A stretch of 13,457 nt of DNA. Origin: Clostridia bacterium. Lineage in GTDB: Bacteria > Bacillota > Clostridia > Christensenellales > UBA1242. Positions within the stretch are counted from its first letter, which is position 1; each line of letters begins with the position of its first letter. Positions 1 through 6,883 of the stretch are shown piece after piece. The notes below the pieces were generated by a model, which saw only the letters and a list, made by a program, of their open reading frames with translations, searched no databases and was not told where the DNA came from. Made by a program: the position numbers and the translations under genes. The stretch is from assembly GCA_017553065.1 (NCBI GenBank), contig JAFZND010000103.1, positions 1-13,457 of the forward strand, in the 5' to 3' direction.

Positions 1-2390
1 CTACCACCACCGCTAACTTCGGCGGATACAGAATATTTATCTTGCTCTGTGTTAATCTTGGAAATCTCATTTTCAATACCAGCAAGCATTTGATTATTTT
101 TAGCAATCTCACTATTTGCTTTGTTAATTTGATTTTCAAGGTCAGTAGCCACACTTGTCCAAGAATTGACTACTTCATTGTTAGTTGCTATTTCAACATC
201 TAAATCGTGCAATTTTTCAGTTTGAGATTTAATTTCTGCAAATAAACTATTACATTTTGTTTGCAATTCATTAAATTTTGCAATTTGAGCATTTTTATCA
301 GCACTTAGTTTTGCAAGCATGCTATCTGTTTCTTTTATTACAGTTTCACGAGAAAGTATGCTTGTGGTACTCTTTTTCTTGCTTCCTCCAGTAATACTAC
401 CTTGTGGTGTAATAATATCGCCATCAAGAGTAACTATTCTAAAAGAATAACCACTTTGGCGTGCCATACTTACAGCAACATTTTCATCAGATACAACAAC
501 AGTAGAACCTAACAAACTTAAAATTACTGGTGTAATAGATTTGTCGTAACTAATTAAGTCACTTGCTAAGCCAAAACACCCTTTTGAAGACAACAATGAA
601 TTGTACTTATTATCAAAATACCTTGGTTTTACTGTGTTAACAGGCAAGAATGTAACTCTACCATAATCGCGTTGCTTTAAATAATTGATAAGTTGCTTTG
701 CATCATCATCACTTTTTGTAATAACATTTTGCACTGCATTGCCAAGAGCCATTTCAATAGCCGTACTATATGTAGAAGGCACTTTAATTAAGTTACCAAC
801 CACACCAATAATTTTGCTACTTACCGCACTACTATTATCAGCATCTGTAAGCAATCTTTTTACACTGCCGGCATATCCTTCATATTCTCTTTGCATATCT
901 TCAAGCATTTTCTTGCGGTTTTGCAAAGATACAATATTTGATGTAACTTCTTGAATACTTTCTTGCAATGAATGCAAATCTGAATTTGAATTGTCATAAG
1001 CATTGCTTAACATACCCACATTCTTTTCAAGAGAAGCTTTTGTGTTTTGTAAATAAGTAATTTGTGATTTAACTTTATCTAAATTCGATTTTGCATCTGC
1101 AAATTTTGCATTAAATTCTTTTACATTATTTTGCAAAGACACATTCGAATTTTTGTAAACATTTTTTTCTGTTTCAAGTGCAGATAATTGTGCTTTTACA
1201 TCACCTAATTTTGACAATGTATCAAACAATTTCTTTTGCGCATCTTGAACTTGACTCTCGCCACTTTCCAATTCTTTGGTTATCACACCAAATTTATCAT
1301 TAAGTTCAGTTAATTCACCGCGTTTGCTGTATAATTCACTTTGTTTTGCGCTAATCGATGTTTGTGCATTATACAAACTTTCTTTCGCATCATCAACCAA
1401 CTTTTTGTATTTATCAAAATCAAGTGTCAAACGCTCTTTTTCTTGTGCATAATAGCGAAGTTTTTCGCGCACCAAATTGGTTTCGCCTGCTTGCTTTTCA
1501 AGGCCAACAGTAAGTTCCAACACCTTATCTCTAAGTTGAGTAATTTTAATATCAATATTATTAATTTCATCGTATGTGGAATTGTAATCACTAATTGTGT
1601 TATCCAAATCTTTTTGCCTTAGTGCCATTTCTTCCAATATGGCATCAATTTTTGTTTGGATAGCTGCCTTATTATCGCTAGCATAATCATACTGATAAAT
1701 GTACTCATTTATTTCTAAAACTTTTAATTTTTCTTTAAGGTCAAGATATATCTTTGCAGTTTCGCTTTGACGCTTTAATGGTGTTAATTGCCTATCAATT
1801 TCAGCCAAAATATCATTAATACGCGTTAAGTTGTCATGTGTACGCTCAAGCTTACGCTCTGCCTCAACCTTTTTTGCTTTAAAGTTTGCAATACCTGCTG
1901 CTTCTTCAAAGATTGCACGCCTATCAATTGGCTTAGCATTCATAATTTCACTAACTTTACCTTGACCAATAATAGAATAACCAGATTTACCTATACCACT
2001 ATCGCGAAGCAATTCAACAATATCTTTCAATCTAGATGGCATACGATTTATAAGATATTCACTTTCACCACTACGGTACAATTTACGAGTGATTACAATT
2101 TCTTCATATTCACTTTTAAATATCTTATTTGAGTTGTCAAAACAAAGGGACACTTCGCAAAAGCTAAGACTTTTACGTTTTTCTGTTCCTTTGAAAATAA
2201 CATCTTGCATAGATGTGCCACGGAGCATCTTACTACTTTGCTCACCAAGCACCCACCTAATTGCATCTGCTACGTTTGATTTACCACAACCATTTGGACC
2301 AACAATTGCAGTAATACCATCTGTAAAAGAAATTTTAATTGGGTCTGCAAATGATTTGAAGCCCACCATCTCAATTTGTTTGAAATTCAT
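1..2390 (-). CDS. smc: Chromosome segregation ATPase SMC, N-terminal two thirds (3' end off the left edge)
   Basis: SMC is the ATP-driven core of the bacterial condensin that, with ScpA and ScpB, loads near the origin and folds and separates sister chromosomes. The frame is open from ATG at 2390 to the left edge, about 796 codons; the family is usually near 1,180 residues, so the C-terminal arm and the Walker B/signature head are outside. Visible: N-terminal head starting MNFKQIEMVGFKSF, Walker A GPNGCGKS at residues 31-38, Q-loop region with SGIGKSGYSIIGQGKV around residue 140, and the family motif RRAIFEEAAGI near residue 160. A long Lys/Glu/Gln-rich coiled coil follows. The hinge (about residues 517-670) contains GGSKKKS near its end, and the returning coiled coil comes after it. 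A hairpin separates the gene from rnc and it has its own promoter, so it is probably transcribed apart from rnc. The ribosome site is weak (AAGGG, 10 bases from ATG). I am very sure of the family. Confidence 0.97.
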   Translation of the reverse strand, partial: MNFKQIEMVGFKSFADPIKISFTDGITAIVGPNGCGKSNVADAIRWVLGEQSSKMLRGTSMQDVIFKGTEKRKSLSFCEVSLCFDNSNKIFKSEYEEIVITRKLYRSGESEYLINRMPSRLKDIVELLRDSGIGKSGYSIIGQGKVSEIMNAKPIDRRAIFEEAAGIANFKAKKVEAERKLERTHDNLTRINDILAEIDRQLTPLKRQSETAKIYLDLKEKLKVLEINEYIYQYDYASDNKAAIQTKIDAILEEMALRQKDLDNTISDYNSTYDEINNIDIKITQLRDKVLELTVGLEKQAGETNLVREKLRYYAQEKERLTLDFDKYKKLVDDAKESLYNAQTSISAKQSELYSKRGELTELNDKFGVITKELESGESQVQDAQKKLFDTLSKLGDVKAQLSALETEKNVYKNSNVSLQNNVKEFNAKFADAKSNLDKVKSQITYLQNTKASLEKNVGMLSNAYDNSNSDLHSLQESIQEVTSNIVSLQNRKKMLEDMQREYEGYAGSVKRLLTDADNSSAVSSKIIGVVGNLIKVPSTYSTAIEMALGNAVQNVITKSDDDAKQLINYLKQRDYGRVTFLPVNTVKPRYFDNKYNSLLSSKGCFGLASDLISYDKSITPVILSLLGSTVVVSDENVAVSMARQSGYSFRIVTLDGDIITPQGSITGGSKKKSTTSILSRETVIKETDSMLAKLSADKNAQIAKFNELQTKCNSLFAEIKSQTEKLHDLDVEIATNNEVVNSWTSVATDLENQINKANSEIAKNNQMLAGIENEISKINTEQDKYSVSAEVSGGG

Positions 2391-2427
2391 GTTAGTTTAT
2401 CCCTTGTATATATAATATATCTAGCAT

Positions 2428-2456
2428 ATTATATCATATAAGAATTATTTTAACAA
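2428..2456 (-). promoter_or_regulatory. Sigma-A-type promoter of smc
   Basis: Read on the minus strand, TTGTTA (2451-2456) is followed after 17 bases by TATAAT (2428-2433). A TG one base upstream of the -10 makes it an extended -10. The expected start of transcription is near 2421, giving a leader of about 30 bases. It lies downstream of the rnc terminator, which fits independent expression of smc. Identified by eye only. Confidence 0.65.
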
Positions 2457-2481
2457 AAGAAATAATATATTTTTTGATAAA

Positions 2482-2506
2482 AAAATGCCTATAAAATAGG
2501 CATTTT
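2482..2506 (-). terminator. Rho-independent terminator after rnc
   Basis: An 11-bp perfect stem (2482-2492 with 2496-2506, core ATGCCTAT/ATAGGCAT) with a 3-base loop begins six bases after the rnc stop codon. On the minus strand it is followed by a run of T, as expected for an intrinsic terminator. It would end the plsX-rnc transcript before smc. Confidence 0.82.
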
Positions 2507-2512
2507 ATTTCA

Positions 2513-3151
2513 TTATTTTAAAATCATTTTTGCGCATGTTTGTTCTGCAAGTCTAATCGACTTTGCGCTTGCTCTAGATTTTTCAACACCGTCTATAATT
2601 AGTGCCACTTCAAACATAGAGTCTACGCCTTCACCATGCTTAGATATGAGCTTATATTCAAAAGTGTTATGCTTTTTAAACAATTTCTCTTGAAGTTCTG
2701 TTTTATAATCTGTTTCACTATCCAAAATATCTAGGACATGTTGCTTACTTTTGAGTAAAGTATTTTGTACATATTGCACATAATCGCCACCATCCAAATA
2801 TATGGCTGCTAGCAAACTTTCATACACATCTGCACATATATTCTCAGATAAGTTTTTTACACTTTTACCAACACAAATATACTCATCTATTCCAAGTTCT
2901 CTAACCACGCTAGCAAGCACTTTTGCATTTACTAATTTTGCTCTATATTTAGAGAGATTTCCTGCATCGATATCAAAATTATCATACAAATATTTGGCAA
3001 CTACTACGCCTAAAATTGCGTCTCCCAAATATTCTAACCTTTCGTAATTGGCCTCACCTGTATCTGCTGTTTTGCTAGAATGTGTAAGAGCAGTTTTTAG
3101 CAAACTTTCATCTTTGAAATTATGCTTTAAAATCTCATTAATTTTCTTCAT
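2513..3151 (-). CDS. rnc: Ribonuclease III
   Basis: RNase III cuts double-stranded RNA, maturing rRNA precursors and processing some mRNAs and antisense duplexes; it works as a dimer with Mg2+. At 212 residues it is close to the usual length. The endonuclease domain (about 1-140) carries the signature YERLEYLGDAIL at 36-47, giving metal-site residues E40 and D44, and the second pair D108 and E111 in ADVYESLLAAIYLDGG. A double-stranded-RNA-binding domain occupies about 145-212. The conserved Glu before the Gly-x-Leu-Ser motif (E64 in the Aquifex enzyme) appears to be Ala63 here (DAGNLS). The start at 3151 lies inside the end of plsX, overlapping by 14 bases, with AAGG five bases upstream, so translation is probably coupled to plsX. 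In Bacillus and Clostridium acpP normally sits between these two genes; here it is absent. Confidence 0.96.
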   Translation of the reverse strand: MKKINEILKHNFKDESLLKTALTHSSKTADTGEANYERLEYLGDAILGVVVAKYLYDNFDIDAGNLSKYRAKLVNAKVLASVVRELGIDEYICVGKSVKNLSENICADVYESLLAAIYLDGGDYVQYVQNTLLKSKQHVLDILDSETDYKTELQEKLFKKHNTFEYKLISKHGEGVDSMFEVALIIDGVEKSRASAKSIRLAEQTCAKMILK

Positions 3152-4196
3152 TTAAACCTTCTACTTTTGTAATTGCTTGTGCAATGGTGTCCACAAGGCC
3201 AGACCTATGTGCTGTAAGCAATTGATTGATACATGCACTAATTGATTTTGCCTTACTACTGCCATGTGCTTTTACTATTAGTTTTTTACAACCAAGCAAT
3301 ACTGCTCCACCCTTGTTGTTGTAGTCAAGTGCTTTTTTAAGATTTTTAAACACTCTACCCATAAATAATACACCAACTTTTGCCCAGAAAGATGCTTTAA
3401 TCTCTTTTTTCATAAGACCAAGCATTTGTAAAACAGAACCTTCTGTTGCTTTAAGTAGCACATTTCCTGCAAAAGCATCTGCAACAACCACATCATAACT
3501 GCCACTTAGCAAATCTCTACTTTCCATGTTGCCAACAAAGTTTATTTCTTTACAATTACTTAATAGGCCATAAACTTCTTTTGTTAATTCATTACCTTTT
3601 TCTGCCTCTGTGCCAACATTTACTAATGCAACTCTTGGATTTTCTACTCCAAGTACACATTTGCTGTATGCACTTGCCATAATAGCAAAATGCACTAAGT
3701 TTACCGGCTTGCAATCCATATTTGCACCACTATCTACAAGCACCACACTACCACCATCAACTGTAGGCAATATTGGGCTACATGCAGGGCGACTTACACC
3801 TGGAATACGGCCAATTTTCAAAAAGCCACCAGTAAGAACCGCACCTGTTGAACCAGCAGAAAGTAAACCAACATAATCTTCACTATTTTTAAGTGCATCA
3901 AATGCCTTGACAAGTGAACTTTCTTTTTTTGTTCTAATTGCAACTGTAGGTTGATCATTATTTGTAATTACATCTTGTGCATCAATAATATCATATCTAC
4001 CATCTAATTTAAGACCTTTTAATTCTTTTTTACCAAGTTCTTTCATGATAGATTGGATTTCTTCGCTAATCACTTGTTCTTTACCTGTGAAAGTTACAAA
4101 CAAATCATCATTACTTTTTAATCCAATAAGTGCACCTTTTACTATTTCGTGAGGAGCATTATCGCCACCAAAAGCATCAACTAATATTTTTATCAT
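3138..4196 (-). CDS. plsX: Phosphate acyltransferase PlsX
   Basis: PlsX turns acyl-ACP and phosphate into acyl-phosphate, the donor used by PlsY for the first step of phospholipid synthesis; it is a peripheral membrane enzyme. The protein is 352 residues from the second of two adjacent ATG codons, slightly longer than the usual 330-345. The N terminus ILVDAFGGDNAP matches the family's VDAMGGDxAP hallmark. Other family stretches are SAGSTGAVLTGG, VVLVDSGANMDCKPVNLVHFA and VVADAFAGNVLLKATEG. The tandem ATG at 4199 and 4196 leaves the start uncertain by one codon; AGGAG at 4204-4208 is 4 bases from the first and 7 from the second, so I prefer 4196. It has its own promoter downstream of the rpmF terminator and overlaps rnc at its end. 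No FapR-like operator was seen upstream. The family call is secure. Confidence 0.96.
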   Translation of the reverse strand: MIKILVDAFGGDNAPHEIVKGALIGLKSNDDLFVTFTGKEQVISEEIQSIMKELGKKELKGLKLDGRYDIIDAQDVITNNDQPTVAIRTKKESSLVKAFDALKNSEDYVGLLSAGSTGAVLTGGFLKIGRIPGVSRPACSPILPTVDGGSVVLVDSGANMDCKPVNLVHFAIMASAYSKCVLGVENPRVALVNVGTEAEKGNELTKEVYGLLSNCKEINFVGNMESRDLLSGSYDVVVADAFAGNVLLKATEGSVLQMLGLMKKEIKASFWAKVGVLFMGRVFKNLKKALDYNNKGGAVLLGCKKLIVKAHGSSKAKSISACINQLLTAHRSGLVDTIAQAITKVEGLNEEN

Positions 4197-4203
4197 CATT
4201 TTT

Positions 4204-4208
4204 CTCCT
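4204..4208 (-). promoter_or_regulatory. Ribosome binding site of plsX
   Basis: AGGAG on the minus strand precedes the tandem ATG pair. The 7-base spacing to the second ATG (4196) is more usual than the 4-base spacing to the first (4199), which decides the preferred start. Confidence 0.7.
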
Positions 4209-4221
4209 AATGTATGTATAT

Positions 4222-4250
4222 GTTATACCACATAAAAATAAAAATGTAAA
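4222..4250 (-). promoter_or_regulatory. Sigma-A-type promoter of plsX-rnc
   Basis: On the minus strand TTTACA (4245-4250) and TATAAC (4222-4227) are separated by 17 bases, with TG one base upstream of the -10. It follows the rpmF terminator directly and would give a leader of roughly 20 bases before plsX. Identified by eye. Confidence 0.55.
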
Positions 4251-4253
4251 TCA

Positions 4254-4282
4254 AACAAAAAAGATAGGTATAACCTATCTTT
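4254..4282 (-). terminator. Rho-independent terminator after rpmF
   Basis: A 10-bp perfect stem (AAAGATAGGT at 4260-4269 with ACCTATCTTT at 4273-4282) and 3-base loop lie 11 bases past the rpmF stop. On the minus strand T-rich sequence follows. It separates rpmF transcription from plsX. Confidence 0.82.
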
Positions 4283-4293
4283 AAAGTTTAAGA

Positions 4294-4485
4294 TTAAGCA
4301 TTTTTCTTTTCTTTTTCTACAACAACTTTTTGCTCACCATCATAGTAGCCACATTTTGGACATACTCTGTGATTTTGTTTAAGTTCGTGGCAATGTGGGC
4401 ATTCAGAAATAGAAGGTGTAGAAATCTTCCAATTTGCTTTTCTTGAATTACGCTTTGCTTTTGAAGTTTTACCCTTAGGTACCAT
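4294..4485 (-). CDS. rpmF: Large ribosomal subunit protein bL32
   Basis: bL32 is a small basic protein of the 50S subunit. The 63-residue product has the family N terminus MVPKGKTSKAKRNSRKANW and a zinc ribbon formed by CPHC (residues 28-31) and CPKC (42-45) within ...HRVCPKCGYYDG, so this is the zinc-binding (C+) form. The C-terminal tail is Lys/Glu-rich. Translation signals are very strong: AGGAGGT at 4491-4497, five bases before ATG. A consensus promoter sits just upstream and a terminator just downstream, so the gene can be expressed as a single-gene unit, with possible read-through from ackA since no clear hairpin separates them. In Bacillus and Clostridium a DUF177 gene (ylbN/yceD) normally precedes rpmF; there is no room for it here. 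Confidence 0.97.
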   Translation of the reverse strand: MVPKGKTSKAKRNSRKANWKISTPSISECPHCHELKQNHRVCPKCGYYDGEQKVVVEKEKKNA

Positions 4486-4490
4486 ATCGC

Positions 4491-4497
4491 ACCTCCT
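4491..4497 (-). promoter_or_regulatory. Strong ribosome binding site of rpmF
   Basis: AGGAGGT on the minus strand, five bases before the start codon. It is the best match to the anti-Shine-Dalgarno sequence that I noticed in this window. Confidence 0.9.
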
Positions 4498-4518
4498 AAA
4501 TTATTTTTCTCGCTTGCA

Positions 4519-4547
4519 ATTATAATGCATATAGCTATTTTTGTCAA
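4519..4547 (-). promoter_or_regulatory. Consensus sigma-A promoter of rpmF
   Basis: On the minus strand TTGACA (4542-4547) and TATAAT (4519-4524) are both perfect consensus hexamers with exactly 17 bases between them. Transcription should start near 4512, about 27 bases before the rpmF start codon. The promoter begins 17 bases past the ackA stop. It is the strongest promoter in the window, as expected for a ribosomal protein gene. Confidence 0.87.
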
Positions 4548-4563
4548 TTATATTTTTATAAAA

Positions 4564-5760
4564 TTAACGACTTTTTACAAGTTTAGCTGTTTGTTGAGCA
4601 ATCACTAATTCCTCATTTGTAGGTATTACAAATACCTTTACTTTGGAACCTTCGGCAGAAATATCCAATTCTTCACCTCTAGAATTGCCCCAGTTTTTAT
4701 CATGGTCAACCTTAATTCCTAAGAACTCTAGGCCTTGTGTTACTTGTTCTCTTAATTCTGGCGTGTGTTCACCGCAACCTGCAGTAAATACAATAGCATC
4801 TACTCCACCAAGAATTCCAATGTATGCACAAATATATTTTTTAATTCTGTGACAATACATATCAAATGCAAGACGAACATCTGGACGAGACAAATTCTCA
4901 GTAATATCACGCATATCTGCCATACCACCGGTAAGTCCATATAGCCCGCTTGTTTTATTTAACATTTTAAGTACTTCACCAACAGTTTTGTTGTCTTTGT
5001 TGCAAATATACTCAATAACTGCAGGGTCCAAATCTCCACTACGGGTATTCATAATAATACCTTCAAGTGGTGTAAATCCCATAGATGTATCAAAACTCTT
5101 ACCATTTTTTACTGCTGTAATGCTTGCACCACTACCAATATGACAAGATACCAAATTAATATTCTCTGGTTTTTGACCAAGCATCTTTGCTGCGCGTTGT
5201 GTTACATAGTAGTGAGATGTACCATGAGCACCATATCTACGAATCTTAAATTCATCATAGTAACGTGTAGGAATTGCATATTTATATGCAAATTCTGGAA
5301 TTGATTTGTGGAAACCAATATCAAACACTGTAACATTAGGCGTGTTTGGACATACTTGCATACATGCTTCAAGGCCTGCAATTGCACCAGGAACATGAAG
5401 TGGTGAAAAATCAACTTTTGTTTTAAAGTCTTCCAAAATCTCAGGAGTTACAATGCATGGGTCAAAATAACTTTCACCAACATTAACTACTCTGTGACCA
5501 AAAGCTTCAATTTCTTTTACATTTTTTATAACACCAACATTTTTGTTTGTAAGTGTACTAAGCACAAGCTCAATTGCTTGAGTATGATTGTAGATTGGTT
5601 TATCAAAAATATTTTCTATACCATTTGCTTTGTAACGCAAAAAGCTACCTTCCTCACCAATACGCTCTACATTACCCTTTGCATACACTTCTTCTGTTTT
5701 GGTATCAATAAATTGAAATTTCAAACTACTGCTACCTGCATTTATTACTAATACTTTCAT
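4564..5760 (-). CDS. ackA: Acetate kinase
   Basis: Acetate kinase interconverts acetyl-phosphate + ADP and acetate + ATP in the cytoplasm, the ATP-yielding last step of acetate fermentation. It is 398 residues, the usual length. The family start VLVINAGSSSLKFQ gives Asn7. Other expected active-site residues are Arg90 (FGHRVVNVG), Asp147 (VFDIGFH), His179 (RRYGAHGTSH), Arg240 (MNTRSGDLDP) and Glu384 (PTNEELVIA), all at or within one position of the Methanosarcina enzyme numbering. HIGSGASITA (207-216) is the phosphate-binding loop. The start overlaps the pta stop as ATGA, with GGAG in the end of pta serving as ribosome site, so the pair is probably translationally coupled in one operon. Confidence 0.98.
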   Translation of the reverse strand: MKVLVINAGSSSLKFQFIDTKTEEVYAKGNVERIGEEGSFLRYKANGIENIFDKPIYNHTQAIELVLSTLTNKNVGVIKNVKEIEAFGHRVVNVGESYFDPCIVTPEILEDFKTKVDFSPLHVPGAIAGLEACMQVCPNTPNVTVFDIGFHKSIPEFAYKYAIPTRYYDEFKIRRYGAHGTSHYYVTQRAAKMLGQKPENINLVSCHIGSGASITAVKNGKSFDTSMGFTPLEGIIMNTRSGDLDPAVIEYICNKDNKTVGEVLKMLNKTSGLYGLTGGMADMRDITENLSRPDVRLAFDMYCHRIKKYICAYIGILGGVDAIVFTAGCGEHTPELREQVTQGLEFLGIKVDHDKNWGNSRGEELDISAEGSKVKVFVIPTNEELVIAQQTAKLVKSR

Positions 5761-6740
5761 TCATTTTCTCCTTCTATTGCTGTTGCTGCAATTATCAAAA
5801 CTATTTCATCTGTACTTGCGCCTCTGCTAATATCATTAACCGGGCGTCTTAAACCTTGAATTAGTGGACCTATAGCTTTGTATCCACCAAGCTTGCTTAC
5901 TAATTTATATCCTATATTTCCGCTATCAAGATTTGGGAATATAAATGTGTTTGCATTGCTCTTTAATGCGCAATCTTTAAATTTTAATTTTCTAGTTTCA
6001 CTATCAAGCGCAGCATCCACCTGCATCTCTCCGGCATACCTAAAATTAACCTTTTCTTTACGCAACAATTCAACTGCATCACGAACTTTTTGTACGCTAT
6101 CACCTTTACCACTTCCATTAGTGGAATAAGACAATAATGCAATGTTTGGGTCAATACCAACATACTTTTTGACAGAAAGTGCTGTTTGTTTGGTGATTTG
6201 AACTAACTCATTTGAATTTGGTTCAAGGTTCAAAGCACAATCTGACATTGTAATAATATTCTCATCTTTTACTAAAAACATTACACTGCTTACAAGACCA
6301 CCTGGTACTTTTGCTTTTATTACTTGAAGTGCTGGACGCAATACATCTGATGTGGAATTTTCTGCACCTGCAGTCATCCCATCTGCATATCCTAACTCCA
6401 CAAGCATTGTGCCAAAATACAATTCATTTGTCACCAACTTTTTAGCATCTTCAAGTGTTACACCTTTTTCTTTACGCTTTTGATATAATGCACTTGCAAG
6501 AGAATCAGTAAGGTCACTCTTTGTTATATTAATGACCCTAACACTATCACCATTGTCGTATTTATTTAGATTAGATGACTTTGCTAAAAGTATTACTTTA
6601 ACAATTCCTTTTTGTGCACATTCAAGGCCAGCTGTAAGAACCCTTTTGGAATATTCTGCTTCGGGTAGGACAATTGTCTTATTAAGCTCACTTACTTTAG
6701 CAATTATTTTAGCTTCAAAACTATTGTGTAAAGCTGTCAT
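5757..6740 (-). CDS. pta: Phosphate acetyltransferase
   Basis: Pta moves the acetyl group between CoA and phosphate (acetyl-CoA + Pi to acetyl-phosphate + CoA), feeding AckA. The 327-residue product is the short single-domain form without the regulatory N-terminal domain of the E. coli enzyme. Family stretches include TIVLPEAEYSKRVLTAG near the N terminus, ELGYADGMTAGAENSTSDVLRP in the middle, VPGGLVSSVMFLV, and a C-terminal NLDSGNIGYKLVSKLGG followed by IGPLIQGLRRPVNDISRG. AAGGA seven bases before ATG supports the start. It is the first gene of the pta-ackA pair and diverges from tmcAL. The upstream region holds only a weak promoter candidate on this strand. Confidence 0.97.
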   Translation of the reverse strand: MTALHNSFEAKIIAKVSELNKTIVLPEAEYSKRVLTAGLECAQKGIVKVILLAKSSNLNKYDNGDSVRVINITKSDLTDSLASALYQKRKEKGVTLEDAKKLVTNELYFGTMLVELGYADGMTAGAENSTSDVLRPALQVIKAKVPGGLVSSVMFLVKDENIITMSDCALNLEPNSNELVQITKQTALSVKKYVGIDPNIALLSYSTNGSGKGDSVQKVRDAVELLRKEKVNFRYAGEMQVDAALDSETRKLKFKDCALKSNANTFIFPNLDSGNIGYKLVSKLGGYKAIGPLIQGLRRPVNDISRGASTDEIVLIIAATAIEGENE

Positions 6741-6765
6741 AATCGTTCCTTTTATTTAAAATTAT

Positions 6766-6795
6766 TTGCTTTATTAAGCACATATATTGTATAAT
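6766..6795 (+). promoter_or_regulatory. Candidate upstream promoter of tmcAL
   Basis: TTGCTT (6766-6771), 18 bases, then a perfect TATAAT (6790-6795) on the plus strand. It would add a leader of about 80 bases ahead of tmcAL. It is secondary to the better-spaced promoter downstream. Confidence 0.33.
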
Positions 6796-6811
6796 GTTAT
6801 TGTCTAAAAAA

Positions 6812-6840
6812 TTGACTTTAATCATTACACAAAATATGAT
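6812..6840 (+). promoter_or_regulatory. Sigma-A-type promoter of tmcAL
   Basis: TTGACT (6812-6817) and TATGAT (6835-6840), each five of six to consensus, with 17 bases between. The expected start near 6847 leaves about 37 bases of leader before the tmcAL start codon. Confidence 0.6.
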
Positions 6841-6864
6841 ACTATATTTTTTAAAATAAGTAAA
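6836..6864 (-). promoter_or_regulatory. Candidate promoter of pta-ackA
   Basis: On the minus strand TTTACT (6859-6864), 17 bases, then TATCAT (6836-6841). The hexamers match consensus at four and five of six positions. It overlaps the best tmcAL promoter on the other strand. In DNA this AT-rich, such a match may be chance; the leader would be about 90 bases. Confidence 0.33.
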
Positions 6865-6883
6865 ATAATACAGGGGTATAATC

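Noticed and set aside
685..2415. Several plus-strand open frames of 89-108 codons
   Set aside because: They are antisense to the continuous smc frame, have no ribosome sites, and have the Phe/Thr/Ile/Ser-rich composition expected from the reverse of Lys/Glu/Asn codons.
2388..2416. Plus-strand promoter using TATAAT at 2411-2416
   Set aside because: No -35-like hexamer lies 16-18 bases upstream, and no plus-strand gene follows.
4200..4260. FapR operator or riboswitch upstream of plsX
   Set aside because: No TTAGTACC-type repeat or structured leader is visible; the gap is filled by a terminator, a promoter and a ribosome site.
4317..4547. 76-codon minus-strand frame overlapping rpmF
   Set aside because: It is an out-of-frame shadow of rpmF and runs across the rpmF promoter and ribosome site.
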